Source: Hadesarchaea archaeon
GTDB lineage: Archaea > Hadarchaeota > Hadarchaeia > Hadarchaeales > Hadarchaeaceae
Length of the DNA stretch: 19,399 nt
Assembly: GCA_003661465.1 (NCBI GenBank)
Contig: QMWE01000006.1
Location: 1 to 19,399 of the forward strand
Reading direction: 5' to 3'
Numbering within the stretch: position 1 is the first letter of the stretch; every line of letters starts with the position of its first letter. Shown piece after piece: positions 1-7,348 of the stretch. The notes below the pieces were generated by a model that made no database searches, was not told where the DNA came from, and saw only the letters and a list, made by a program, of their open reading frames with translations. A program made the translations under genes and the position numbers.

Positions 1-1
1 A

Positions 2-829
2 AAGTTGGCAGCTATCCTCAAACGTTCGGCTTTGGTGGTCACGTGGCACGAGGTGTGGCGGGGGTACTGGAATAAATATTTGGGATCTCTTGGTGTGGTC
101 GGTGAGTTCATGGAGAAGACGATTCTCTTGGGGATATCCGATAGGGTTATCGCTGTTTCAGACCAGACTAAGGATGACCTAGTTCGTTTGGGTGTAAGAC
201 CTGAAAAAATAAGCATCGTTCCCAATGGTATAGATTACCAGCACATCCAAAAGATAAGGCCCGCAAAAGAAAAGTCTGATATTTTTTACCTGGGGAGGCT
301 GATCAAACCAAAAAATATCGACGTTTTGCTTCGAGCGATCGCTCTTCTTAAAGAGGATTTTCCCGACATAAAAGTAAAAATTGCCGGAGATGGTCCAGAA
401 CGAGGACAGCTCGAACGACTTTCGAAAACGCTGGATATTGGGAAAAACGTTGAGTTTCTAGGCTTTATTGAAAATTTCGACGATGTAACAGCGCTTATGA
501 AATCATCAAAAATTTTTGTCATACCGTCAACTCAGGAAGGTGGAGCAAGCATAGTTGCCCAGGAGGCCAACGCGAGTGGACTACCTGTTATCGCTGTCGA
601 CCATCCGTTGGGGATAGACAAGAAATTGATAAGGGAAGAAACGAATGGATTTTTCGTGAAACTTGACCCGGTCGCCATCGCTGAAAAGGTGAAGTTACTT
701 TTGTCCGATACACGCATGTTGAAAGAGCTATCTTTGCGATCGATGAAGGTCGCTAAAAATTGGGATTGGGAGAAGGTGGTAGGCAGATTAGAAGAGGTTT
801 ATCTTTCATGTCTCTACCCTCGCGTTTGA
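2..829 (+). CDS. GT4-type glycosyltransferase, 5' end cut off by window edge
   Basis: Retaining GT-B glycosyltransferase (GT4/glycosyl transferases group 1) that would move a sugar from a nucleotide sugar onto a growing surface glycan at the cytoplasmic membrane face. The frame is open to base 2, so the gene begins outside the window. The family is usually 350-400 residues, so about 100 N-terminal residues are missing. Numbering from a TTG at base 5, the linker SDRVIAVS is at 45-52, PNGID at 73-77, the C-terminal Rossmann domain starts near FYLGRL (94-99), and GDGPER is at 128-133. The donor-binding acidic motif reads E178 ... E187 with eight intervening residues instead of the usual seven (EX7E). 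It ends 18 bases before the Kelch gene and is probably cotranscribed with it. The family is clear; donor and acceptor cannot be told. Confidence 0.88.
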   Translation, partial: KLAAILKRSALVVTWHEVWRGYWNKYLGSLGVVGEFMEKTILLGISDRVIAVSDQTKDDLVRLGVRPEKISIVPNGIDYQHIQKIRPAKEKSDIFYLGRLIKPKNIDVLLRAIALLKEDFPDIKVKIAGDGPERGQLERLSKTLDIGKNVEFLGFIENFDDVTALMKSSKIFVIPSTQEGGASIVAQEANASGLPVIAVDHPLGIDKKLIREETNGFFVKLDPVAIAEKVKLLLSDTRMLKELSLRSMKVAKNWDWEKVVGRLEEVYLSCLYPRV

Positions 830-847
830 TATTTGGGTTGTGGTGGT

Positions 848-2383
848 ATGGTGTTCCATCCCAAAAAACTGGTGCTTGGTTTGGTTGTTCTCGCGCTACT
901 ACTGTTTGTGACGGTCGGCGTTTACAGAGCAAATGGAGCGAGCACGCGGAGCGTTTTTCTTTTACAGACCTATGGCCAAGATATGTGGGGGGAAAGATGT
1001 GATTTTCCTCTCGTCGTTTTCGATAACAGGATGTGGGTTCTTGGAGGTTGCACAAATCCACCTCCAAATCCGTTGAGCCTTTACACCAACGATGTGTGGT
1101 ATTCGACAGATGGCCAAAATTGGTATTTGGCAGTAGATCCGGCCCCTTGGAGCCCGAGACAGGGACACACCGCAATAGCGTTTGACGACAAACTCTGGAT
1201 CTTCGGGGGAGCAATTGGATATTGTAAGCTGACTGCGGACATATGGTGCTCAGAGGACGGGGAAAATTGGACTTTGGTCACCAACTCCGCTCCGTGGGGT
1301 CCTAGGAGTGGACACACGACTCTGGTATTTGATAACAAGCTCTGGATCATCGGCGGTGTAATTGGACCGAATATTCGAGCAAACGATGTCTGGTACTCAA
1401 GTGATGGTGTAAACTGGCACCAGTCCACAGATAATGCGGGTTGGGTTCCAAGGGACAGCCACCAATCGGTTGTCTTCGATGACAAGATGTGGATTATGGG
1501 TGGGTGCCTTCCCACCGGCAAAGGGTTCAAAAACGATGTCTGGTACTCAAGTGATGGTGTAAACTGGACTCAGGCGACGGCATCGGCCGGATGGGCTCCG
1601 AGGGACGCTTTCACCGCGTGTTGTTTCGATAACAGAATGTGGGTGATGGGCGGCGATGCGGACGGCCGGGTGGCCGACGTATGGAGTTCAACAGACGGGA
1701 AAAATTGGAAGCTTGTTACGGATTCGGCGCCATGGGGCCGAAGGGAATCCCATGCTTCGACTGTTTTCGACGGTAAAATTTGGGTTGTTGGTGGAAACAC
1801 TGACGGAGGCATGTTAAATGACGTGTGGTATTTTTCAGGTGAAAACTGGCACGAGGTACCAACCGCTTTCGGCTGGCGTTCTTTCGATTTTATGCATGTC
1901 CGATATCCCGAGATAGCGGAATTTGGGGAAAATATCGTGATCACAGTGAAAACCGACAAGCCATTAGGCCAACTTCATTACAGCGGATATATGCAAAAAA
2001 TTTATCTAGTGGTGGATAATCGTATCACGCATCATAACGATTTTTCGAGCGATCCGAGTTTTTCAGAAATATTTCAACCATTTCCGGAGATAAGTGAGAA
2101 TACATATCAAGTCTCTTTTACAATGCCTGATCATGACTTGTTTCTCACAGTTGTTGCGTATGCTACCGACAATAGTGTGGCCAGTGGAAATTTTTACATA
2201 CACAAAGTAGGTTGGGAGTCAGGAGGGAACTCATCCGATGACGCAGAAGAGGCTTCCGATCTAGGGGGCCCATCCGATCAATGGTTTTTAATGCAAATTC
2301 TGTATATGGCAATCCTCGCGGGGTTAACGGTGAATGTCGTTTATCTGTGGATCACCGTTAAACGTAGGACAACATCCCAATAG
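848..2383 (+). CDS. Membrane-anchored six-bladed Kelch-type beta-propeller protein
   Basis: Probably an exported 511-residue protein tethered to the cell surface. Residues about 8-26 form a hydrophobic signal or anchor helix after HPKK. Six repeats with D[ND][KR][LMI]W[IV]xGG signatures start at residues 59, 113, 162, 211, 261 and 308, each followed by a D[VI]W-S-DG-NW strand, as in Kelch/galactose-oxidase propellers. Residues about 345-455 look like a beta-sandwich. An acidic linker precedes a C-terminal transmembrane helix (about 479-500) and a short basic tail (KRR). N-X-S/T sequons occur at N140, N239 and N461, so it could itself carry the glycan made here (inference). ATG 848 is preferred over an in-frame TTG at 833 because it follows GGTGGT and starts at the basic region of the signal; GTG 851 is another possibility. 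The stop abuts the stop of the convergent neighbour. No catalytic residues are recognised; function is unknown. Confidence 0.85.
   Translation: MVFHPKKLVLGLVVLALLLFVTVGVYRANGASTRSVFLLQTYGQDMWGERCDFPLVVFDNRMWVLGGCTNPPPNPLSLYTNDVWYSTDGQNWYLAVDPAPWSPRQGHTAIAFDDKLWIFGGAIGYCKLTADIWCSEDGENWTLVTNSAPWGPRSGHTTLVFDNKLWIIGGVIGPNIRANDVWYSSDGVNWHQSTDNAGWVPRDSHQSVVFDDKMWIMGGCLPTGKGFKNDVWYSSDGVNWTQATASAGWAPRDAFTACCFDNRMWVMGGDADGRVADVWSSTDGKNWKLVTDSAPWGRRESHASTVFDGKIWVVGGNTDGGMLNDVWYFSGENWHEVPTAFGWRSFDFMHVRYPEIAEFGENIVITVKTDKPLGQLHYSGYMQKIYLVVDNRITHHNDFSSDPSFSEIFQPFPEISENTYQVSFTMPDHDLFLTVVAYATDNSVASGNFYIHKVGWESGGNSSDDAEEASDLGGPSDQWFLMQILYMAILAGLTVNVVYLWITVKRRTTSQ
1381..1567 (+). repeat. 37-bp exact direct repeat marking duplicated propeller blades
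   Basis: Bases 1381-1417 and 1531-1567 are identical over 37 bases, exactly 150 bases apart (50 codons, one blade). Both encode NDVWYSSDGVNW. The other blades share the protein pattern but not the exact bases. This points to recent blade duplication or gene conversion inside the propeller gene. Confidence 0.9.
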
Positions 2384-3106
2384 TTACGTCAAGGATCGTT
2401 TCGTGCTGGTTTTCATTTTAAGGAGGGCTTCGGCTACTAAGAAGTCGAGTTGGGTGTCGATATCCACAGATCTTAATTCGTCCATCACCACCGCGCGGAC
2501 ATCTCTTCCCAGACCAAAATCTTTCCCGCTCCAGCTCTCCAGTATCTTTCTCCAGCGGACGTACAATGCACCGTTTATGTGGTATAAGGGAGGCAAGTCT
2601 TGTTTTTGCAAGCACCGAAAACCCCTTGAATAAAACGGGATGAGACGATCGCCTTTCATCTTCAGAGCCCAGTATGGATGTCCGTGTGTGATTCTGCATA
2701 TTGTCACGACGGAATCGCACTTGGTTTTTATTAACTTGGTTATGGCAAAGTCTATGTCTCTACTTTCGAGTAGTGGAGAAGTTGGCTGAATCGACGCGAC
2801 GACCTCCGCACTCCATCCCTCATTTTCTTCTAGGTACTTCACTGCGTGCTGGATCACCGGAATGAGGGAAATTTCGTCTCGGGCCAGCGCCGTTGGTCGT
2901 ATAAATGGGATCTCAGCACCGCAGCGTTTGGCGACTTTTGCTATTTTTCTGTCATCTGTGGAGACGATGATTCGGTTCAACCGTTTCGATCTCAACGCCG
3001 CTTCGATAACATACGAGATGAGTGGTTTACCCGCTAGTTTCTTCAAGTTTTTTCCAGGAACTCCTTTTGACCCGCCTCTCGCTGGGATCACACCAAGGAT
3101 TTTCAT
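2384..3106 (-). CDS. neuA: CMP-nonulosonate (CMP-sialate-type) synthetase
   Basis: Cytidylyltransferase that activates a nonulosonic acid with CTP, giving the CMP-sugar donor and pyrophosphate in the cytoplasm. The 240-residue length is normal for the family. The CTP-binding loop IPARGGSKGVPGKN is intact at 7-20, the substrate loop QPTSPLL is at 107-113, INGALYV is at 177-183, and the metal site S-V-D-I-D is at 213-217, with D215 and D217 in the positions known to bind Mg in CMP-sialate synthetases. Of the three NeuA-type domains in the window this is the only one with both aspartates. ATG 3106 has GGGTGG four bases upstream. It is transcribed divergently from the radical SAM gene and converges on the propeller gene with no spacer. 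Which sugar it activates (sialic, legionaminic, pseudaminic or other) cannot be read from the sequence. Confidence 0.9.
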   Translation of the reverse strand: MKILGVIPARGGSKGVPGKNLKKLAGKPLISYVIEAALRSKRLNRIIVSTDDRKIAKVAKRCGAEIPFIRPTALARDEISLIPVIQHAVKYLEENEGWSAEVVASIQPTSPLLESRDIDFAITKLIKTKCDSVVTICRITHGHPYWALKMKGDRLIPFYSRGFRCLQKQDLPPLYHINGALYVRWRKILESWSGKDFGLGRDVRAVVMDELRSVDIDTQLDFLVAEALLKMKTSTKRSLT

Positions 3107-3181
3107 TTAGCCACCCAACATGTCAAACTTATTAAACGGTAGGCCGATTTATCTTAATCGGGGAGCAACACGAAGACAGTC
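3107..3181. promoter_or_regulatory. Divergent promoter region with 6-6-6 palindrome
   Basis: This 75-base spacer separates the CMP-synthetase (-) from the radical SAM gene (+). A TATA-like stretch GTTTAATAAG on the minus strand (3137-3128) lies about 26 bases before ATG 3106. On the plus strand TTTATCTTAA (3148-3157) lies about 27 bases before GTG 3182, consistent with a leaderless or very short leader. The plus-strand box sits inside an inverted repeat CCGATT-tatctt-AATCGG (3144-3161), which could be an operator. Promoter assignment is inference from base composition and spacing. Confidence 0.45.
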
Positions 3182-4207
3182 GTGAATGCCGGGTTTTACG
3201 AGATCCTCGGGACGGATAGATTTGAGAACGTCGAAGATACATTTAGTCCACAGTATAAAGAATATAGGAAAAAGTGGTTCGAATATCCGCAGAAAAAAAT
3301 TCTCTCGGATTTTCCCTTACATTTAGACGTCGAATCGACGAATGCGTGTAACTTGAGATGTATAATGTGTACTAGAAATTTTATGACCGAAAAAATAGGA
3401 AATATAAAGTGGGACCTTTTCAAAAAAGTCGTGGATGAAGCAGCTGATTATAATCTTCCGTCGCTGAAGCTAAACTTTCGTGGAGAGCCGCTACTTCATC
3501 CAGATCTTCACAGGATGGTCAAATATGCCAAGGATCATGGGGTTCTGGATGTTCAGTTTAATACCAATGGTTTAGCACTTACCGAGAAAAGGTCAGAAGA
3601 GCTGATCAAGTCTGGGTTGGACCGGATCATTTTTTCGGTCGATGGAGCGACCAAAAAGACATACGAGTATATCAGAACGGGATCCAATTTTGAGAGGGTT
3701 GTTGAGAACATAAAACAATTTGTCGAGATAAGAAACAGCATGGGACAGAAGAAACCGGTAGTCAGGGTGCAAATGGTGAAGATGGAGGAAAACAAACACG
3801 AGGTGGAGCAGTTCATCGAGATGTGGCGAGATGTGGTGAACAGAGTCGCTGTTACCTCTCAGAGAGAACCATATATCAAAGGTAAGGGATCTACGAAAAA
3901 ACTTGAGCATTTCCCCTGTCACCAGATCTGGCAGAGGATAGTCGTGTGGTGGACTGGAGAAGTTTTCATGTGTTGTGGCGACTGGCATGGTGAGTATCCT
4001 TTGGGCGATGCGAACAAAGATAGCATTTATGATCTGTGGCACGGAGAAAAATACAATTTCGTCAGAAAATTGCACAGCTCTGGGAGGTTAGAGGACCTTC
4101 CGATATGTGCGCGGTGTGAGGTGAACACTCCTCAGTTCGATGGAGAATTGGACCAAATTTTGAAAAAATATCAGGTCTCGACTAGTTCATCAAATCTTTT
4201 TCGGTGA
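3182..4207 (+). CDS. Radical SAM protein with SPASM-type C-terminus
   Basis: Iron-sulfur enzyme that cleaves S-adenosylmethionine to start radical chemistry. The [4Fe-4S] motif CNLRCIMC gives C56, C60 and C63 (CX3CX2C). RGEP (100-103) fits the SAM-binding GGE-like motif, and NTNG (127-130) and SVDG (152-155) are typical barrel strands. The C-terminal part carries C246, C264, C265, C309 and C312, a SPASM/twitch-like set that would hold auxiliary clusters. At 341 residues the length is typical. Members of this broad group modify peptides, sugars or lipids; its place in a glycan locus suggests sugar or aglycone modification, but the substrate is unknown. GTG 3182 is the only plausible start; no clear ribosome site precedes it, in line with a leaderless transcript. 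The 3' end overlaps the convergent neuB by 26 bases. Confidence 0.88.
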   Translation: MNAGFYEILGTDRFENVEDTFSPQYKEYRKKWFEYPQKKILSDFPLHLDVESTNACNLRCIMCTRNFMTEKIGNIKWDLFKKVVDEAADYNLPSLKLNFRGEPLLHPDLHRMVKYAKDHGVLDVQFNTNGLALTEKRSEELIKSGLDRIIFSVDGATKKTYEYIRTGSNFERVVENIKQFVEIRNSMGQKKPVVRVQMVKMEENKHEVEQFIEMWRDVVNRVAVTSQREPYIKGKGSTKKLEHFPCHQIWQRIVVWWTGEVFMCCGDWHGEYPLGDANKDSIYDLWHGEKYNFVRKLHSSGRLEDLPICARCEVNTPQFDGELDQILKKYQVSTSSSNLFR

Positions 4208-5192
4208 TTATTTCACCTTTTCTGATGTTCCGCTTGGCCCGCTTACCGCAGACTTCGTCGATCATGAGGGGCGATATACCCGTAGCTGGTCTGAGAGGCA
4301 CTAGTTGGGTCTCGGTTATGACGGAATTTCTTGGAATATCCACTTTTGCAGCGAGACTTCTTCTTAGAGATATTAGAAATTTTTTCTCAGTTTTACTGGG
4401 TTCCAATCTGAGTTTCAGCATTTTTTCCACTCTTCTGATGTTTTTGACCATCTCCTTCATCTCATCAGGTTCGGCTGAGAGTACGGAGTCTCCTATCGGT
4501 TGGCTTCGATCTAGGACGAAGTGCTTCTCTATCACTCTTGCGCCGAGGGCTACTGCAACTTGAGGTGCTAGAATTCCCATAGTGTGATCTGAGTAACCGA
4601 CTGTGACGTTGAATTTTTTCTTGAGAAATGGTATCCTCAACAGGTTGGTGTCCTCTTCATTGCAGGGATATGTGCTTATACAGTGCATCAGTACGAGTAT
4701 ATTCTTGGGCACCTCTTTTATCGCCCGAGCTATCTCTTGAGGTGTGGCTCCCCCTGTGGACAGAATTATGGGTTTGTCCTTTTTCGCGACGTGTCTTATG
4801 AGAGGTAGATTTGTGAGGTCTCCAGAGGCAATTTTAAAAGCGGGTGAGAGTTTGTCTAGAAGGTCGGCGCTTTCGGTGTCGAAAACGCTTGCCAGGAACA
4901 AAACTCCATTTTTTCTAGCGATGGTGGCAAGCTCTGTCCATTCGTCCGGAGAAAATTCCAAACTTCTGAACCATTCTCTTTGAGTTTTGTATTTAGTCAC
5001 CGGTGGGACGACCGGTGCATCTTCAACAACAAGTTTTTCTGATTTTATCATCTGGAATTTTACGGCATCTACTCCTGTTTTTGCTGCTTCTCTGATGTAT
5101 TTTTTTGCTAGATCTGGATCTCCGCCGTGATTTCCCCCAACTTCCGCGATAACGAAGACTTTTTTTTCCAGATCGATCTTCCCTATCTTCAT
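4182..5192 (-). CDS. neuB: Nonulosonate synthase NeuB with C-terminal SAF domain
   Basis: Condenses phosphoenolpyruvate with an N-acyl hexosamine to form a nine-carbon nonulosonic acid. The 336-residue product has the two family domains: a TIM barrel (about 10-260) and a SAF/antifreeze-like domain (about 277-333). Visible motifs are AEVGGNHGG (17-25), AVKFQ (43-47), KIASGDL (120-126), STGGA (145-149), GYSDHT (199-204) and IEKHFVLDR (221-229). H203 and H224 match the two metal-binding histidines of characterised NeuB in motif and 21-residue spacing. ATG 5192 is chosen over an in-frame upstream codon at 5225 because family members start at this point and it lies one base after the stop of the upstream gene, with AAGGG before it. 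Last gene of the minus-strand operon. Specificity (sialic, legionaminic or pseudaminic) is not decidable by eye. Confidence 0.92.
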   Translation of the reverse strand: MKIGKIDLEKKVFVIAEVGGNHGGDPDLAKKYIREAAKTGVDAVKFQMIKSEKLVVEDAPVVPPVTKYKTQREWFRSLEFSPDEWTELATIARKNGVLFLASVFDTESADLLDKLSPAFKIASGDLTNLPLIRHVAKKDKPIILSTGGATPQEIARAIKEVPKNILVLMHCISTYPCNEEDTNLLRIPFLKKKFNVTVGYSDHTMGILAPQVAVALGARVIEKHFVLDRSQPIGDSVLSAEPDEMKEMVKNIRRVEKMLKLRLEPSKTEKKFLISLRRSLAAKVDIPRNSVITETQLVPLRPATGISPLMIDEVCGKRAKRNIRKGEIITEKDLMN

Positions 5193-5193
5193 G

Positions 5194-6582
5194 TTAGCCC
5201 TTCTGTTTTTTTGAGAACCATTCATGTTTTATCAGTTGTTCCGCCATCCAAAGGTCGAATTCTGAATCAATGTGAATAGACTCCTCCGGTAACATCTCTA
5301 TGTGAGCGACGCTTTTGCCGATAACACTCATAGTTTTTTCCAGAACTTTACGTTTAACCACATAGATGGCCCCGTTTTCCTCATAAAGAACCTCTCGTTC
5401 GTGCTTCAGAAGTCTTTTTTCGAAGAGCGGGGATAGACCATGTGGTCCAGGCCGCCAGTGAAATGAGTTATCGTTGGTCGCACTGATCACCGTGTCCACA
5501 TTGAAAATGAGCATAGTATTTATGGCTTCCGTGATATGACATTCTTTCTTCAACGGGGAAACCACATGGAGAATAGCTATAATGTCTGGAAGATATTTCT
5601 CTTTTTCTCTGAGTTGGTCTAATACGTGGAGCACCACAAGTTCAACGGGAACTCCTTCGCTGGATAGCTCCTTAGGCCTCAAAAATGGAACTTCCGCACC
5701 TAATTGTTTTGCAACCTCTGCTATTTCCGTATCTTCTGTGGAAACTATCACTCTATCTAGTAGTTCGCACTTGAGGGCTTCTTCTATCGTGTAAGCTATG
5801 AGCGGCTTACCGTTCAATTTTCGGATGGGTAATTTTTCTCCGTCGATCCTAGATTCAGCTCTGGCGGGGATCACACCCAATACCTTAATCTTTTTGATCA
5901 CATCCTGAAGTCTTGTTTTTACAAATTCCTCTTTGACGTGTCGGATGGCTCCAGTTTTCCACCGACGATCGGAGGACATGCTGTGTTTGTGTTTTCTGTA
6001 GTACATCAAGGGTAGGTTTATGTTTGCCACCTTGTATTTGGTAGCAAATCTTATCCAGAAGTCGTAATCCTCCGTATACCCAGGTTTTTCAGTGTACCCT
6101 CCTAGTTCCTCAAATCTTTTTTTTCTGAACATGGCTCCAGCTGCCAGAGGATTTCTGTACAGCAGTTTGAGTTCCTCGCCGACCTTCAGATGTTTCACGT
6201 GTTCTATTATCTCTCCATTTTCGCTGACTAAGTAATAATCCGGGAAAACTAGGTCTACATCGGGATGGTCGTCCAAGTAATTAGCTTCGACCAGGAGGAT
6301 ATTTTCGTCAAAAAAGTCATCGGCGTCCAGCCGTATTATGTATTCTCCGGACGCGGCAGCGATGCCTCGATTACATGCTGCGGCTAGCCCAAGTCCCGGT
6401 AAGTTGATTACTTTGACACGATCCTCATATTTACGAAGAATTTCAGCCGTGTTGTCTGTCGATCCATCATTTACGACTATCACCTCATAATCATCATAGT
6501 TCTGATTGAGAGCACTCTCTAGACATTGTTCCAAGTATTTTCCGTAGTTATGTGCGGTGATGATAATGCTAACTTTGGGCAT
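5194..6582 (-). CDS. Fused GT2 glycosyltransferase / CMP-nonulosonate synthetase-like protein
   Basis: Two enzymes in one 462-residue chain. Residues 1-225 are a GT-A family 2 glycosyltransferase: VSIIITAHNYGKYL at the start, VVNDGSTD (37-44), the metal site LDADD with D86 and D88, and the candidate base motif EDYDFW (171-176). Residues 232-462 are a NeuA-type cytidylyltransferase, with IPAR (238-241), NGKPLIAYTIE (257-267), VSPL (341-344), NGAIYV (403-408) and HIDSEFD (437-443). The CTP loop is altered (ARAESRIDGEK replaces ARGGSKxxPGKN) and the first metal aspartate is H437, while D439 remains, so activity of the second half is uncertain. A fused enzyme could make a CMP-sugar and use it directly. 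Its first 14 bases overlap the end of the SpsF-like gene, implying translational coupling. Domain families are sure; the paired function is inference. Confidence 0.9.
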   Translation of the reverse strand: MPKVSIIITAHNYGKYLEQCLESALNQNYDDYEVIVVNDGSTDNTAEILRKYEDRVKVINLPGLGLAAACNRGIAAASGEYIIRLDADDFFDENILLVEANYLDDHPDVDLVFPDYYLVSENGEIIEHVKHLKVGEELKLLYRNPLAAGAMFRKKRFEELGGYTEKPGYTEDYDFWIRFATKYKVANINLPLMYYRKHKHSMSSDRRWKTGAIRHVKEEFVKTRLQDVIKKIKVLGVIPARAESRIDGEKLPIRKLNGKPLIAYTIEEALKCELLDRVIVSTEDTEIAEVAKQLGAEVPFLRPKELSSEGVPVELVVLHVLDQLREKEKYLPDIIAILHVVSPLKKECHITEAINTMLIFNVDTVISATNDNSFHWRPGPHGLSPLFEKRLLKHEREVLYEENGAIYVVKRKVLEKTMSVIGKSVAHIEMLPEESIHIDSEFDLWMAEQLIKHEWFSKKQKG

Positions 6583-7348
6583 GGTTGTTCATCTCGACAA
6601 TTTTCATTTTTTTATCGACAAACTCCATTTTTACTTTTTTGGGACGCAGATGAGCATTTATGTTAACAAGAGAGGGGTTTTCGTCCAGCAATTTCACGAC
6701 ATCTGAAAGCGGAAAGCTGCTGTCTCCAGTATAAAGTTTTTTGAAGATCTCTCGGATGAGTTTTAGGTCCTCAGGTGTATCTACCGTCAACCTATACTTA
6801 GGTCTTTTAACGTTGGGCTCCGCCACGATTTTTTCTGTTTTGAACAGATTTGACGCTTTAAAATAGAGGGTCATGTACTCGCTGAGCTCTGGATTTAAGG
6901 CCATTTTCCTGCATTTTTCCAACGCTTTTGTCGACATGACTTCACATTCCGTTCCTCTTGGTAATCCTTCGATGAATGTATACTCGGCATCTGTTTTCAG
7001 GTGGTGGATCACAGCTTTGTCCAAATATACAGGATCAGTGAGGGGATTGTCCCCCGTGACCCTGACGATCACATCCGCATTTTCATTTTTCGCCGCTTGT
7101 ATGAATCTCTCCAATACATCTTCTTCACTGCCCCGGAAACAGCCGATGCCTTTCCTCTTTGCGATGTCGGCCAAAATTTCGTCGTCTGGATGGGTTGAGG
7201 TACACAGCACGATTTTATCTGGAACTCTGCATGACTTGAGTCTGTCTATCAAATGTTCAATGAGTGATTTTCCTTCTATGTCCACGATGGCTTTTTTTGG
7301 CAGTCTGCTTGATTTCATTCTCACTGCGATCAAGACAATAGTTTTCAT
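6569..7348 (-). CDS. spsF: SpsF-type cytidylyltransferase
   Basis: COG1861/SpsF-family nucleotidyltransferase, distinct from the NeuA-type enzymes nearby. The 259-residue protein has the loop VRMKSSRLPKK (9-19), GSEEDVLERF (73-82), VTGDNPLTDP (97-106), PRGTECEV (130-137) and LTVDTPEDL (187-195), all hallmarks of the family. In Bacillus subtilis SpsF works beside the NeuB-like SpsE in spore-surface sugar synthesis; here it likewise follows a NeuB paralog. It is expected to attach CMP to a sugar acid, though the exact substrate is not proven. Its ATG overlaps the stop of the upstream NeuB-like gene in an ATGA junction (7345-7348), and its end overlaps the fused gene by 14 bases, so the three are surely one transcript. 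The last 35 or so residues, rich in lysine and methionine, extend beyond the recognisable fold. Confidence 0.88.
   Translation of the reverse strand: MKTIVLIAVRMKSSRLPKKAIVDIEGKSLIEHLIDRLKSCRVPDKIVLCTSTHPDDEILADIAKRKGIGCFRGSEEDVLERFIQAAKNENADVIVRVTGDNPLTDPVYLDKAVIHHLKTDAEYTFIEGLPRGTECEVMSTKALEKCRKMALNPELSEYMTLYFKASNLFKTEKIVAEPNVKRPKYRLTVDTPEDLKLIREIFKKLYTGDSSFPLSDVVKLLDENPSLVNINAHLRPKKVKMEFVDKKMKIVEMNNHAQS

Noticed and set aside
753..1214. 153-codon open frame on the minus strand spanning the first two genes' junction
   Set aside because: Covers the end of the transferase and the start of the propeller gene in antisense, with no motif of its own.
1381..1567. Repeat considered as CRISPR or mobile-element terminal repeat
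   Set aside because: Only two copies, in frame, inside a repeat protein with matching 50-residue periodicity.
3593..4075. 160-codon open frame on the minus strand
   Set aside because: Antisense to the radical SAM gene; no family resemblance.
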